Source: CALJDF01 sp038121105 (lineage in GTDB: Bacteria > Pseudomonadota > Alphaproteobacteria > SHVP01). From it: 64,000 nucleotides of DNA. The notes under the pieces are model-generated. The model did not search any database and was not told the origin of the DNA. It was given only the letters and a program-made list of their open reading frames with translations. The DNA is taken from contig JAYONB010000012.1 in NCBI GenBank assembly GCA_038121105.1, positions 1 through 64,000 on the forward strand, written 5' to 3'. Below are positions 25,224 through 34,424 of the stretch, piece by piece. The translations under genes were made by a program, and so were the position numbers. Every line of letters starts with the position of its first letter. Positions within the stretch are counted from its first letter, which is position 1.

Positions 25224-26026
25224 GGCTTTCGCGCGACCAAACTGGCGTAGGCGATGTGGCCGAAGAACGAACCATCGGCGGCCCGGCGCCGCGCTTCGGC
25301 CTTCAGTGCGTTTGCAAGATCGTCCCCGATGACCCCTTGCGCGGCGAGAACCTCTGCGCCTCGCTCTGCGTGCCCGAGCATATAAGCGGGATCGACGACC
25401 TCGGCGTAACCATGGCTGCGGAAACGCTGAATCTCAAACCCCGCGGCTTTCGCCATTTCAGGCAGCCGCCGCACGATCCAGCGATCCATAACATTGTGTT
25501 CGGTCACCGCGCGCGAGCACGCCTGGAGCGGATCATGTTCGGCCAACGCAACGGTTGCCGACGCATAGTCACCGTCGAAGATCGCTATCCACCCGCCGGG
25601 CTTTAGAACCCGATAGGCTTCCGTAAGGGCGCTTTGCGGTTCGGGGATATGGCACAGCGCAGTATGGAGAACGACCACATCGAACGTCCCGTCACCGAAA
25701 GCAAGGTTACGGGCATCGCCGACCTCGAAGGAAAGTTTCGGATCGTCCGGCGCGATCTCGCGCGCCCGCTCGATCAAGATCGGTGAGGGGTCCAGACCAA
25801 GCACGGAAGCAGGCGCATCAAGCGCCGCGAGGACGCGCGCTACCGGACCGGTGCCGCACCCGATTTCGACCACCTGCGCATCTGTTGGCCAGTCGATGTC
25901 GCCCAGATAGGTGTCGAGCATCGCGCGTTGGTCGGGATGCGCCGCACGCACCTCAAGCCGGTCAGCGATCGTGCGCACAACTTCGGGATCGGTATCGGCG
26001 ATCTTGGCGTAAGGATCGGATGCCAC
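25220..26026 (-). CDS. class I SAM-dependent methyltransferase
   Basis: A 268-residue methyltransferase of the UbiE/Coq5-like type. Motif I is VVEIGCGTGPVARVLA (about residue 53), motif II is near LGLDPSP, and FDVVVLHTALCHIPEPQSAL leads into the post-motif strand, followed by EAYRVLKPGGWIAIFDGDYA. It probably methylates a small molecule. It is 12 bases downstream of an SDR gene on the same strand, so the two may act in one pathway. Confidence 0.85.
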   Translation of the reverse strand: MASDPYAKIADTDPEVVRTIADRLEVRAAHPDQRAMLDTYLGDIDWPTDAQVVEIGCGTGPVARVLAALDAPASVLGLDPSPILIERAREIAPDDPKLSFEVGDARNLAFGDGTFDVVVLHTALCHIPEPQSALTEAYRVLKPGGWIAIFDGDYASATVALAEHDPLQACSRAVTEHNVMDRWIVRRLPEMAKAAGFEIQRFRSHGYAEVVDPAYMLGHAERGAEVLAAQGVIGDDLANALKAEARRRAADGSFFGHIAYASLVARKP

Positions 26027-26038
26027 GACGAGCCTCCC

Positions 26039-26875
26039 TTAGTATTGGCGATCGCGTTTGATGGGAAAGCGCACTTTGGCGGCCGCTTCTTCCGGCGGCA
26101 GATCGAGGTCCCAAAGCTTGGCGACATATCGGTCGCCGCGTCGTCCATTGGAAAGATCGGAGACCAAGTACTGAATGGGCGGCACCATGATCACCGGCTC
26201 GAAAAGATTTCCGTCCGCGCCGGCCCGCGACTTGTCACCCACCTTCCCGGGGATCATCGCCGTGTCGGTCGCACCGCCCGGCAATAAAGCATTCACCGTA
26301 ATATCGGTGTCCTCGAGGTCCTGTGCCATGATCATGGTCAGGCCCTCGACCGCCCATTTCGATGCGCCATAGGGCGCGTAGCCCCGCCGCTGCATGGTAA
26401 TCAGGCTGGTCGACACATTGACGATCCGCCCCCAACCCTCCGCTTGAAGGTGCGGCACGGCGGCCTTGGCCATGTTGAAGACACCGTTAATGTTGGTGTC
26501 GATCATCATGCCCCACGTCTCGTCGGGGATGGACCAGAACGCCGGTCGTTTCTTGACGAAATCCTCGTCGACATAAGTCATGCCACGGCCCGCATTGTTC
26601 ACCACGACATGGAGATGACCCCACTTGTCTTTGGCGTCCTGCATCACCCGCTCACAATCGTCGACCTTGGTCACATCGGCTTGTAGCGCCAAGACACAAT
26701 CGTCTCCGCCGATGGCGGCACAATCTGCGGCGGTTTGCTGAAGTTCGCCGCCCTCACGCGCCGCGGTGATCGCCACCTTTGCTCCGGCCTCGGCAAGGCC
26801 TAGCGCCATGGCACGTCCCAGCCCGCGACCACCTCCGGTGATGACCACAACCTTATCTTTGATCGACTCATGCAT
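26039..26875 (-). CDS. SDR-family oxidoreductase
   Basis: A 278-residue SDR. VVVITGGGRGLGRAMALG is the cofactor motif, NNAGRGMTYVDEDFV the structural motif, and YAPYGASKWAVEG contains the catalytic Tyr-x3-Lys. No Asp follows beta 2 (ITAAREGGEL), which leans towards NADP(H). The C-terminal part is longer than usual, with MVPPIQYLVSDLSNGRRGDRY in place of the common GQ...DGG ending. It is followed by the methyltransferase gene. Confidence 0.85.
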   Translation of the reverse strand: MHESIKDKVVVITGGGRGLGRAMALGLAEAGAKVAITAAREGGELQQTAADCAAIGGDDCVLALQADVTKVDDCERVMQDAKDKWGHLHVVVNNAGRGMTYVDEDFVKKRPAFWSIPDETWGMMIDTNINGVFNMAKAAVPHLQAEGWGRIVNVSTSLITMQRRGYAPYGASKWAVEGLTMIMAQDLEDTDITVNALLPGGATDTAMIPGKVGDKSRAGADGNLFEPVIMVPPIQYLVSDLSNGRRGDRYVAKLWDLDLPPEEAAAKVRFPIKRDRQY

Positions 26876-27026
26876 TGGCGTTCACCCCATTGTGTATGCC
26901 GCGATTTATGACGCCGTAACCTATGAAGCCCGCGCAGGGTGGGCAATGGCTCTTGCTACAATTTGGCGGCTCACAAGCGGCTCCCTATGATGCGGTCCTA
27001 ATCCAAACGCATAAAGGCTTGGGACC

Positions 27027-27854
27027 ATGGCACTCGCTGAATCGCCGGCCAACAAACGCATCAAAGGCTTGAAGGTCGCCCACGCCGACCGTCAAGGAAG
27101 CGCGCACGCCGTTATTTTGGAGCCGAGTCCACGCCGGGTCCGGGTGAAGTTTAACGGCGAAACCATCGCGGATTCGAGCAACATGCAGCTATTGCACGAG
27201 GATGGCCATCTACCGATCTATTACTTTCCGATGGCGGATGTCCGCATGGACCTGCTCGAAAAGACCGCGCATTCGACGCATTGCCCGCACAAAGGCGATG
27301 CGTCCTATTGGACCGTTCGCGTCGGCGACCGCGAAGCGGAGAATGCGGTTTGGGGCTACGAAGATCCGCTCCCCATCCAGCCCGGATTGAAAGGCTTGGT
27401 CGCGTTCTATTGGAACCGCATGGACCAGTGGTTCGAAGAGGACGAAGAGATATTCGTACACCCGCGCGACCCCTATAAGCGGATCGACACCATCACGTCG
27501 TCGCGCCGCGTTACGGTCACCCTCGACGGCACGGTCTTCGCCGACACCACCAATGCCGTCTTCTTGTTCGAAACGGGCCTGCCGACCCGCTACTACATCC
27601 CCAAGAAGGATGTCAGCGGCACCCTGACCCCCTCGGACACCCAAACAGCCTGCCCCTACAAAGGGGTCGCGCATTACTTCAATGTCGATGTCCGGGGGAA
27701 GACCCACGAGGATATCGTGTGGTACTACCCCGATCCGATCCCGGAGATTCCGAAGATCAAAGACCTCCTGTGCTTCTATAACGAAAAGGTCGACGCGATT
27801 GCCGTCGACGGGCAGGAAATTCCGAAACAACCGTCGCCCTGGTCGGACGGTTAG
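27027..27854 (+). CDS. tandem DUF427-domain protein
   Basis: A 275-residue protein with two DUF427 copies. Copy 1 spans about residues 37-130 (RRVRVKFNGETIADSSN, YYFPMADVRMDLLE, CPHKGDASYWTVRV, WGYEDPLP). Copy 2 spans about 158-250 (RRVTVTLDGTVFADTTN, YYIPKKDVSGTL, CPYKGVAHYFNVDV, WYYPDPIP). Each copy retains its Cys-Pro-x-Lys-Gly motif. The biochemical role of this domain is unknown. It is followed 15 bases later by the isocitrate lyase/PEP mutase-family gene, so the two are probably cotranscribed. Confidence 0.87.
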   Translation: MALAESPANKRIKGLKVAHADRQGSAHAVILEPSPRRVRVKFNGETIADSSNMQLLHEDGHLPIYYFPMADVRMDLLEKTAHSTHCPHKGDASYWTVRVGDREAENAVWGYEDPLPIQPGLKGLVAFYWNRMDQWFEEDEEIFVHPRDPYKRIDTITSSRRVTVTLDGTVFADTTNAVFLFETGLPTRYYIPKKDVSGTLTPSDTQTACPYKGVAHYFNVDVRGKTHEDIVWYYPDPIPEIPKIKDLLCFYNEKVDAIAVDGQEIPKQPSPWSDG

Positions 27855-27869
27855 AGAAAGGCAAGAAAA

Positions 27870-28733
27870 ATGAGCGGCAAGACACTCTCGCAGCTATTGG
27901 CCGGTGACGGCATCGTCGTTGTCCCCGGGGGCGGTACCGCCCTGGAACTTCGGCTCGCGGAACTCGCAGGGTTCCAGGCGGGCTACGTATCGGGCTATGC
28001 GACCGCTGCGGCCGTCTATGGCGTCCCCGACGTCGGCCTCATCGCATTCAACGAAGTCGAAGCCAACGTGCGGGCGATCCGCTCGGTGACCTCGATCCCC
28101 CTGATCGTCGATTGCGATACCGGCTACGGCGACGTCGCCAACGTCATTCGCACGGTTCGCGGCTTAGAGGCACTTGGCGCGGGAGCGGCGCAGTTCGAAG
28201 ATCAGACCTGGCCCAAAAAATGCGGACACATGGAAGGCAAGATCATTGAGCCGGTCGAAAAGGCCGCCGAACGCATTCGGGCCGCGGTCGCAGGCCGCAG
28301 GTCTCCAGACTTCAAGATCATCGCGCGCACCGATGCGCGCGCACCGCTCGGCATGGAAGAGGCCATGCGCCGCCTCAAAATCTATAAGGAGGCCGGCGCC
28401 GACGTCTTGTTCATGGACGCGATCGAATCCCCCGAAGAGATGAAGCGTCAGACGACCGAACTGCCCGGCCCGCACATGGTGAATATGTCGGAAACCGGCA
28501 AGACGCCCCTGATGTCCGCGGACGAGCTCGAAGCGCTCGGCTACAAGATCGTGATCTTCCCATCCAGTATGACCCGGATCATGGTGCGCCAGCTTTCGCA
28601 GTTCATGGCGATGTTACGCGAAACAGGCGATTCGCGGAGTTGGCTGGATCGCATGGCCTCGCTCGACGAGACCAATGCCGCGCTTGGTCTGCCCGAGTTG
28701 GACGACGTGTCGGCGAAGATTCGCGCCGCCTGA
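27870..28733 (+). CDS. isocitrate lyase/PEP mutase-family enzyme
   Basis: A 287-residue TIM-barrel enzyme of the isocitrate lyase/phosphoenolpyruvate mutase superfamily. The catalytic loop PKKCGHMEGK (about residues 115-124) has the KKCGH form of lyases that cleave C-C bonds in 2-hydroxy diacids. Metal and substrate residues occur in DCDTGYGDVANV and EDQTWPKKC. Candidates are methylisocitrate, dimethylmalate or oxaloacetate cleavage; these cannot be separated by eye. It probably shares a transcript with the DUF427 gene upstream. Confidence 0.85.
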   Translation: MSGKTLSQLLAGDGIVVVPGGGTALELRLAELAGFQAGYVSGYATAAAVYGVPDVGLIAFNEVEANVRAIRSVTSIPLIVDCDTGYGDVANVIRTVRGLEALGAGAAQFEDQTWPKKCGHMEGKIIEPVEKAAERIRAAVAGRRSPDFKIIARTDARAPLGMEEAMRRLKIYKEAGADVLFMDAIESPEEMKRQTTELPGPHMVNMSETGKTPLMSADELEALGYKIVIFPSSMTRIMVRQLSQFMAMLRETGDSRSWLDRMASLDETNAALGLPELDDVSAKIRAA

Positions 28734-28740
28734 TCTAGAC

Positions 28741-29142
28741 CTAGTGAACGGGGTCGCCGGCTTGCGGCCCCTCTTTCACATAAGCGCGCGCCACCGGCGA
28801 GGCATGGTGGTGGACCAGTCGCCAGCGACCATCCTCGCGAATAAAGAAGTTTGTCGCCGCGAGAAGGTTGTTACCGACCGATTCGCCACAGGTCACGAAC
28901 GCGGCGTCGCCCACGACATGTGCTCTTGGGTCGAGGCAAGCCACACGTCCGCCGCTCCCCTCCAGTATTCCGGCCCAGCTCTCGAGAACGTCATCTCGGC
29001 CCGAGAGCGCCGGCCAGCCGGGATGCGTGCATGCCACATGGGGGCCGATCGACCATACCGCCGCCATAGCGGTCGCATCGCCCGCCTCGAACGCGTCATA
29101 GAAGGCCTTGTTCGCCGCCAACACGGCCTGTTCTTCGTCCAT
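28741..29142 (-). CDS. SnoaL/NTF2-like (DUF4440-type) protein
   Basis: A 133-residue NTF2-fold protein. The start at ATG 29142 (MDEEQAVLAANKAFYDAFEAG) has GGTGG eight bases upstream; an in-frame TTG five codons earlier is possible. The pattern WSIGPHVACTHPGWPALSGRDDVLESW, with the central His and Trp residues, and the end GRWRLVHHHASPVA are typical of small ketosteroid-isomerase-like proteins found in many alphaproteobacteria. Its role is unknown. It converges on the lyase gene. Confidence 0.75.
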   Translation of the reverse strand: MDEEQAVLAANKAFYDAFEAGDATAMAAVWSIGPHVACTHPGWPALSGRDDVLESWAGILEGSGGRVACLDPRAHVVGDAAFVTCGESVGNNLLAATNFFIREDGRWRLVHHHASPVARAYVKEGPQAGDPVH

Positions 29143-29417
29143 ACCGAAATCCACCAAATGTCACCACGGGCGCCAAATCATGACCGGAACGCCGCCCCAA
29201 ATACAGACCAGGCCCGCGGCAACTTATCCACAGTATTTTGTTAATTCCGCTCGTCGCGACACCATATCTAGGGGGTTCGCGGTTGACTCCGTCTGACCGC
29301 GCTGCTTACCATTCTGTGCGCAATTGAGCCCTTTCTTTGTGCCGTCAGTATTTGGTTAGTAATCGGCAGTCCGTTTCTTTCCCTTTACTTCCAAAGAACT
29401 GAGGCAAGCGGGGTACC

Positions 29418-29654
29418 ATGCTTCAATACGTCGACATTCTAAAAAACTGGATCTACCGGCTCACCGAACTCGGGATCGGACTGATCGCCCTCGGAATCGT
29501 AGTTCAGATCATCTTCGGCGGTGACGTTGCTTTTCTGCCGACGGATATCATCGGCAATCTCACCGCTCTCATCGCCAGTCTTGGGTCGAACGGCCTCGTC
29601 GGTCTGATCGCGCTGGCAATCATTCTCTACCTGTTCACCAAGCGCGGCACATAG
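29418..29654 (+). CDS. small two-span membrane protein
   Basis: A 78-residue protein with two predicted membrane helices, LGIGLIALGIVVQIIFGG (about 18-35) and NGLVGLIALAIILYLF (about 58-73), joined by a 22-residue loop, and ending TKRGT. I do not recognise a named family. A GGGG-containing ribosome site precedes ATG 29418, and a strong terminator follows 27 bases after the stop, so it is a single-gene transcript. The 275-bp gap before it shows no gene. Confidence 0.7.
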   Translation: MLQYVDILKNWIYRLTELGIGLIALGIVVQIIFGGDVAFLPTDIIGNLTALIASLGSNGLVGLIALAIILYLFTKRGT

Positions 29655-29680
29655 ACACCGGTCGCGTTCTCGGAGACCCT

Positions 29681-29715
29681 GGGCTCGGCAGACCGTTGCC
29701 GAGCCCTTTTCTTTT
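29681..29715 (+). terminator. rho-independent terminator
   Basis: GGGCTCGGCA (29681-29690) and TGCCGAGCCC (29697-29706) form a perfect 10-bp stem with a 6-base loop, followed by TTTTCTTTT. It ends the small membrane protein transcript. The T-run stops three bases before the recX start codon. Confidence 0.88.
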
Positions 29716-29717
29716 CG

Positions 29718-30299
29718 ATGACGGAACAAAAACAAGCTTCTCAGCGGAAGCGTCGCCAGCCGCGCAAGGTTACGCCCAACTCATTACGCAATGCCGCGCT
29801 CTATTACCTTCAGCGCTATGCGTCCTCTTCGGAGAACTTGCGCGAAGTCCTGACCCGGCGTGTCCGGCGCGCCGAACGCCACCACGAGACAGACCGCGAG
29901 AAGGCGGCAAGTTGGATCGACACCATTGTTTGCGACTTCCAGAAGAGCGGCATGTTGGACGATCGCACCTACGCGCAAGCCCGCGTTCAAACGATGTTTC
30001 GACAAGGACGATCACAACGACGCATGGTGCTCGAACTCCGTAGCAAAGGTGTCGCCCCTGAAGATATCGATGCAGCCCTTGCGACCCTGTCAACGGAACA
30101 CCAAAAACCAGATCGGGCGGCAGCCCTGCGCTACGTCAAACGCCGACGCCTCGGCCCCTACCGACAACGCGCGCGGGAGGAGCACCGAGACCGCGATCTA
30201 GCGGCCGTCGCACGCGCCGGGTTCGACTACGACACCGCACGCCGCGTGATCGACGCCGAATCAGCCGAAAGCCTGGAAGAAGAGTTCTTGCAAGACTGA
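29718..30299 (+). CDS. recX: RecX-family regulator of RecA
   Basis: A 193-residue RecX-type protein, which binds RecA filaments and limits recombination. The first three-helix repeat reads NAALYYLQRYASSSENLREV. The second has SGMLDDRTYAQARVQTMF, and ELRSKGVAPEDIDAAL ends the third. Unlike many recX genes it is not next to recA. ATG 29718 has no ribosome site, because the terminator T-run lies directly before it, so expression may be leaderless or start at an internal codon. Confidence 0.85.
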   Translation: MTEQKQASQRKRRQPRKVTPNSLRNAALYYLQRYASSSENLREVLTRRVRRAERHHETDREKAASWIDTIVCDFQKSGMLDDRTYAQARVQTMFRQGRSQRRMVLELRSKGVAPEDIDAALATLSTEHQKPDRAAALRYVKRRRLGPYRQRAREEHRDRDLAAVARAGFDYDTARRVIDAESAESLEEEFLQD

Positions 30300-30340
30300 G
30301 GGCGGGCCCTACCCTGGCGGCTCCAGATACCGGAGGCTTC

Positions 30341-30952
30341 ATGCGCGTTCCCGTTTACGTTTGGTCCGACTACGTATGCCCTTATTGCTTTTTGGCCGAA
30401 GAACCGCTCGCCAAGGCGATCCAGGAAAGTGGGGTCGAGGCCGACGTTCGCTGGATGCCCTTCGAACTGCGGCCCGAGCCGACACCAACCCTCCGCCCCG
30501 AGGACGACTACTTGCAGACCGGATGGGCCAATTCGGTCTATCCGTTGGCGGCGCAAATGGGGATCGAGATCAAACTCCCGGACGTCTCGCCGCAACCCTA
30601 TTCTCGCCTCGCTTTCGAAGGACACCTCTTCGCCGAAGCGCATGGGCTCAGCCGTGAATACACCCGCCGCATGTTCACCGCGTTCTTTCGCGAGAGCCAG
30701 GACATCGGCGACATCGAGGTTTTGGCGTCGCTTGCGGAAGAGATCGGGCTGGATGCCGCGGCATACAGCACCGCGTTGCGAGAAGGGACATATGCCGACA
30801 CACATCGGACCCTGTTGCGACAAGCCTACGAAGAAGTGCAGGTCACGGCAGTTCCCACATTCCTGGTAGGCAATCGCCTCTTGCGCGGGCTGGCAAGACA
30901 CGACGCGTTGGTGGCACTGCTTCGAACCGTCGCGGGAGAAAGCGCCACGTGA
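30341..30952 (+). CDS. DsbA-family oxidoreductase (FrnE-like)
   Basis: A 203-residue thioredoxin-fold protein without a signal peptide. VYVWSDYVCPYCFLAEEPL carries the CPYC redox motif, and AVPTFLVGNRLLRGL the cis-Pro loop (TAVPT). An all-helical insert between them, with EFTRRMFTAFFRES-like segments, is typical of the FrnE/polyketide-associated DsbA group. It overlaps the PhzF gene by four bases, so the two are translated together. Confidence 0.87.
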   Translation: MRVPVYVWSDYVCPYCFLAEEPLAKAIQESGVEADVRWMPFELRPEPTPTLRPEDDYLQTGWANSVYPLAAQMGIEIKLPDVSPQPYSRLAFEGHLFAEAHGLSREYTRRMFTAFFRESQDIGDIEVLASLAEEIGLDAAAYSTALREGTYADTHRTLLRQAYEEVQVTAVPTFLVGNRLLRGLARHDALVALLRTVAGESAT

Positions 30953-31740
30953 CGATCGTCATCCATCAGATCGACGCCTTTACCGATACCGCGTTCGGCG
31001 GCAATCCCGCAGCGGTGTGCTTGCTGGACGGCCCTGCCGAGACCGAATGGATGCAAGACGTCGCGCGCGAAATGAACTTGTCCGAAACGGCTTTTGTCGT
31101 GCGCGGTGACAAAGACGATTGGTCGCTACGGTGGTTTACACCGGGTGCCGAAGTTGACCTGTGCGGCCATGCGACCCTGGCATCCGCCCACTTCCTGTGG
31201 AGCCTCGCGATACTGGATCAAGATGCACCGGCGCGTTTTCAAACCCGGTCGGGCCTGCTGACATGCGTTCGGGAGGACGATTGGATCGTTATGGACTTTC
31301 CGGCGTTGCCGACCGAACCTACCGTCGAACCGGATGGTTTGGCTGACGCCCTAGGGATGAAGCCGACAGCGGTCTGGCAGAGCACTTGGGATATCGTCGT
31401 CGAATTCTCGTCGGCCCAGGCCATTAGGGATCTCGATCCTGATTTTCCGGCTCTTCTACCGTTTGCAGAACGAGGGGTCTTGGCAACTGCGCCGGGGGAC
31501 GCGCCCTATGACTTCGTGTCGCGATTCTTCGCGCCGGTCCATCGAATCGACGAAGATCCCGTTACCGGATCGACGCACTGCATCCTCACGCCCTTTTGGG
31601 GTGACCGGCTGGGCAAGACGCAGATGCTTGCGCACCAAGCCTCGCGACGTGGCGGTGTTCTCCGGGTTGAAACGAATGGCGACCGGGTATTACTGGGCGG
31701 CAAAGCCGTCACCGTCATGACCGGTACGCTGACATGCTGA
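30949..31740 (+). CDS. PhzF-family isomerase/epimerase
   Basis: A 263-residue PhzF-fold protein. The start is GTG 30949, inside the stop of the DsbA-like gene. DAFTDTAFGGNPAAVCLLDG and MNLSETAFVV hold the family's substrate pocket and catalytic Glu. The second domain carries the matching DEDPVTGSTHCILTPFW-type motif (VHRIDEDPVTGSTHC). The family isomerises small acids; only a few members have known substrates. The gene is 20 bases before the glutamate-synthase-like gene. Confidence 0.88.
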   Translation: MTIVIHQIDAFTDTAFGGNPAAVCLLDGPAETEWMQDVAREMNLSETAFVVRGDKDDWSLRWFTPGAEVDLCGHATLASAHFLWSLAILDQDAPARFQTRSGLLTCVREDDWIVMDFPALPTEPTVEPDGLADALGMKPTAVWQSTWDIVVEFSSAQAIRDLDPDFPALLPFAERGVLATAPGDAPYDFVSRFFAPVHRIDEDPVTGSTHCILTPFWGDRLGKTQMLAHQASRRGGVLRVETNGDRVLLGGKAVTVMTGTLTC

Positions 31741-31760
31741 ACCGACCGTAGAGTAACGCC

Positions 31761-33353
31761 ATGGCACGATACCTGACCCTGATCGTTGCGGCCTTCCTAA
31801 CGCTGGCATCGATTTTGTTTGCGGCCTTCAGCTTTCCCCTGAGTTGGATACCCGCGGCGGCCTTCGGCGCGCTGCTGGCACTCGGGATCTGGGATTTGTC
31901 GCAACGTCGACATAGTTTGCTACGCAATTACCCGATCCTGGGTCACTTGCGTTGGTTGTTCGAAGGTATTCGACCGGAAATCCGGCAATATCTCGTCGAA
32001 AGCGACCTCGACGCAGTACCCTTCAGCCGCGAGAAACGATCTCTCGTCTATCAGCGGGCCAAGGACGAGGTCGACTCCGTCCCCTTTGGTACCGAGCTCG
32101 ATGTTTATGACGCCGGGTTCTCCTGGATCACCCATTCGTTGCGTCCGAAGACAGCGCCCCACCATGACTTTCGCGTTTCGATCGGGGGGCCTGATTGCGC
32201 GAGCCCTTATAGCGCATCGATCTACAATATTTCGGCGATGAGCTTCGGGTCGCTCGGGGCGAACGCCATTCGCGCGCTCAATAAGGGCGCCAAGCTGGGC
32301 AACTTCGCCCACGATACCGGCGAGGGGTCTATCAGCCGACATCACCGCGAGGGTGGCGGTGATCTCATTTGGCAGATCGCCTCGGGCTATTTTGGGTGTC
32401 GAACCGCCGAGGGGAGCTTCGATCCCAAGCGGTACGAAGATCAGGCCGCCGCCGACCAGGTCAAGATGATCGAAATCAAGCTGTCGCAGGGCGCCAAACC
32501 CGGGCACGGCGGGGTTCTACCCGGCGTCAAAGTTACCCGCGAAATCTCCGAAGCCCGCGGCATCCCGATCGGGGTGACGTGCATTTCGCCGGCGGGCCAC
32601 AACGCCTTTTCGACGCCCCTTGAATTCGTCGCGTTCATTCAACAGCTGCGTGAGTTGTCGCGCGGCAAGCCGGTTGGGTTCAAATTGTGCGTTGGGCATC
32701 CCTGGGAATTCCTCGCCATCGTGAAGGCAATGGTCGAGACAGGCATAACGCCTGACTACATCGTGGTGGATGGCAAAGAGGGTGGCACGGGGGCGGCACC
32801 CTTGGAGTTCCTCAATCGCGTCGGCACGCCATTGGTGGAAGGGTTGAACTTCGTGCACAACGCCCTGATCGGTGCGGGTTTGCGCGACCGCGTCCGGATC
32901 GGGGCGGCGGGAAAAGTGATTACCGCATTCGATATCGTGTGGGCGATGGGTCTGGGCGCCGACTGGTGTAACTCGGCGCGGGGGTTCATGTTTGCGTTGG
33001 GGTGCATTCAGGCCCAGGCATGCCACACCAACCGATGCCCGGTCGGGATCGCGACGCAAGATCCTGTTCGTCAACGCGCGTTGGTGGTCGAGGACAAAGC
33101 CAAACGCGTCGCCGCGTTTCACCGCAATACCTTGAAAGCCTTGGCCGACGTTGTATCAGCGGCCGGGCTAGATAGCCCGGCCGCGGTCAAATCCGACATG
33201 CTCCAGGTCCGTCAAAAGACCGGTGATGTCATCCCGGCCAACGAGGCCTATCCCTTATTGGCTGAAGGAGAGCTCCTAGCGGGTACCGACAACCCAATGT
33301 TTCGAAAATACTGGGCGCTGGCGCGCAGCGAGACGTTCACACCGACAATTTAG
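31761..33353 (+). CDS. FMN-binding glutamate synthase-family protein (membrane-anchored)
   Basis: A 530-residue protein: two N-terminal membrane helices (about residues 5-45), then a glutamate-synthase FMN/iron-sulfur domain. SAMSFGSLGANAIRALNKG and GEGSISRHHREGGGDLIWQI are conserved substrate and FMN regions, and KPGHGGVLPG and DGKEGGTGAAPLEF are barrel strands. The 3Fe-4S cysteines are in GCIQAQACHTNRCPVGIATQ. It lacks the glutaminase domain of GltB, so the donor and acceptor are unknown. Its stop overlaps that of the convergent aldo/keto reductase gene by four bases. Confidence 0.88.
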   Translation: MARYLTLIVAAFLTLASILFAAFSFPLSWIPAAAFGALLALGIWDLSQRRHSLLRNYPILGHLRWLFEGIRPEIRQYLVESDLDAVPFSREKRSLVYQRAKDEVDSVPFGTELDVYDAGFSWITHSLRPKTAPHHDFRVSIGGPDCASPYSASIYNISAMSFGSLGANAIRALNKGAKLGNFAHDTGEGSISRHHREGGGDLIWQIASGYFGCRTAEGSFDPKRYEDQAAADQVKMIEIKLSQGAKPGHGGVLPGVKVTREISEARGIPIGVTCISPAGHNAFSTPLEFVAFIQQLRELSRGKPVGFKLCVGHPWEFLAIVKAMVETGITPDYIVVDGKEGGTGAAPLEFLNRVGTPLVEGLNFVHNALIGAGLRDRVRIGAAGKVITAFDIVWAMGLGADWCNSARGFMFALGCIQAQACHTNRCPVGIATQDPVRQRALVVEDKAKRVAAFHRNTLKALADVVSAAGLDSPAAVKSDMLQVRQKTGDVIPANEAYPLLAEGELLAGTDNPMFRKYWALARSETFTPTI

Positions 33354-34366
33354 TCGACCAGTGGCTCCCGGCCCGTCACCGGGTACTTCGGATCGACAAA
33401 TCCATGGGTCGACATGGACCCCGGTGCGACGAGTGAATCGACGAAGGCCTCATCGTCTTCGTGCCAATCGAGGTCGGCGATCCCAAGATAGTCCTGCCAC
33501 TGGGCGAGCGTTCGCGGCCCGGCAATCACCGACGTCAGAATGGCGTTGTTGAGGCACCAGAGGACCGCAAATTGCACCGGCGTCATGCCTCTCTCTTTCG
33601 CCCGCGCCACCATTTTTTCGGCTATTGCGAGCGACTCGGGCCGCCATTCCGACTCCATCATGCGAGGATCGTTGCGACCGGCGCGGGTTGACGGATCGGG
33701 CGCGCCATCGGTGCCGTATTTGCCGGTCAAGATGCCGCGAGCCAGGGGCGAATAATTGGCGACGCCAAGACCGAAATGCGCGCAAGCCGGCATGATCTCT
33801 ACTTCTGCGGATCGGCTCACGGCGTTGTAGTTAGGCTGGCAGACGATCGGCGGCTGGATACCCGCTTCGACGCAAAGGTGGACGATCTCGGCGATTCGCC
33901 ACGACGGAAAATTCGAGACGCCGAGGTAATGCACCTTGCCCTCGGCAATGACGTGCGCCAACGCACTGACGGTCTCGTCCAGCGGCGTATCGTAGTCGTC
34001 GACATGGAGATAAATGATGTCGACGTAATCCATCGCAAGGCGCGCCAAGCTGTCGTTGACCGCTTGAATGACGGCCTTGCGGCCACTGCCGCGCTGGTTA
34101 GGGCCGCGCCCGAACGGATTCGACAGTTTCGTTGCGACGACCCATTTGTCGCGATCCTCGGCAACCAGTTGGCCGGTCACCCGCTCGGACTCGCCCTTGT
34201 TGTAAACATTGGCGGTGTCGAGGAAGTTGACCCCGGCGTCCCGCGCGGCGTTCACGATTCGCCCCGCTTCGGCCGCATCGGTCTGCGCACCGAACATCAT
34301 GGTGCCCAGACAAAGAGGTGAAACCATCAATCCACTGGCGCCGAGGCGCCGATACGACATGTCCAT
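33350..34366 (-). CDS. aldo/keto reductase
   Basis: A 338-residue aldo/keto reductase. The catalytic tetrad is visible as Asp and Tyr in FLDTANVYNKGESE, Lys in WVVATKLSNPFG, and His in IIYLHVDDYDTPLDE. PLARGILTGKYG and QFAVLWCLNNAILTSVIAGP belong to the NADPH-binding end. It probably reduces small aldehydes or ketones with NADPH in the cytoplasm. It stands alone on the minus strand, with a 58-bp gap to the next gene on that strand. Confidence 0.9.
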   Translation of the reverse strand: MDMSYRRLGASGLMVSPLCLGTMMFGAQTDAAEAGRIVNAARDAGVNFLDTANVYNKGESERVTGQLVAEDRDKWVVATKLSNPFGRGPNQRGSGRKAVIQAVNDSLARLAMDYVDIIYLHVDDYDTPLDETVSALAHVIAEGKVHYLGVSNFPSWRIAEIVHLCVEAGIQPPIVCQPNYNAVSRSAEVEIMPACAHFGLGVANYSPLARGILTGKYGTDGAPDPSTRAGRNDPRMMESEWRPESLAIAEKMVARAKERGMTPVQFAVLWCLNNAILTSVIAGPRTLAQWQDYLGIADLDWHEDDEAFVDSLVAPGSMSTHGFVDPKYPVTGREPLVD

Positions 34367-34424
34367 GCGCTGCCTCCTCTAATTGCCCTTTCCTCGCATG
34401 CGGGCAGGCCAGGGGCAAGCGGCG

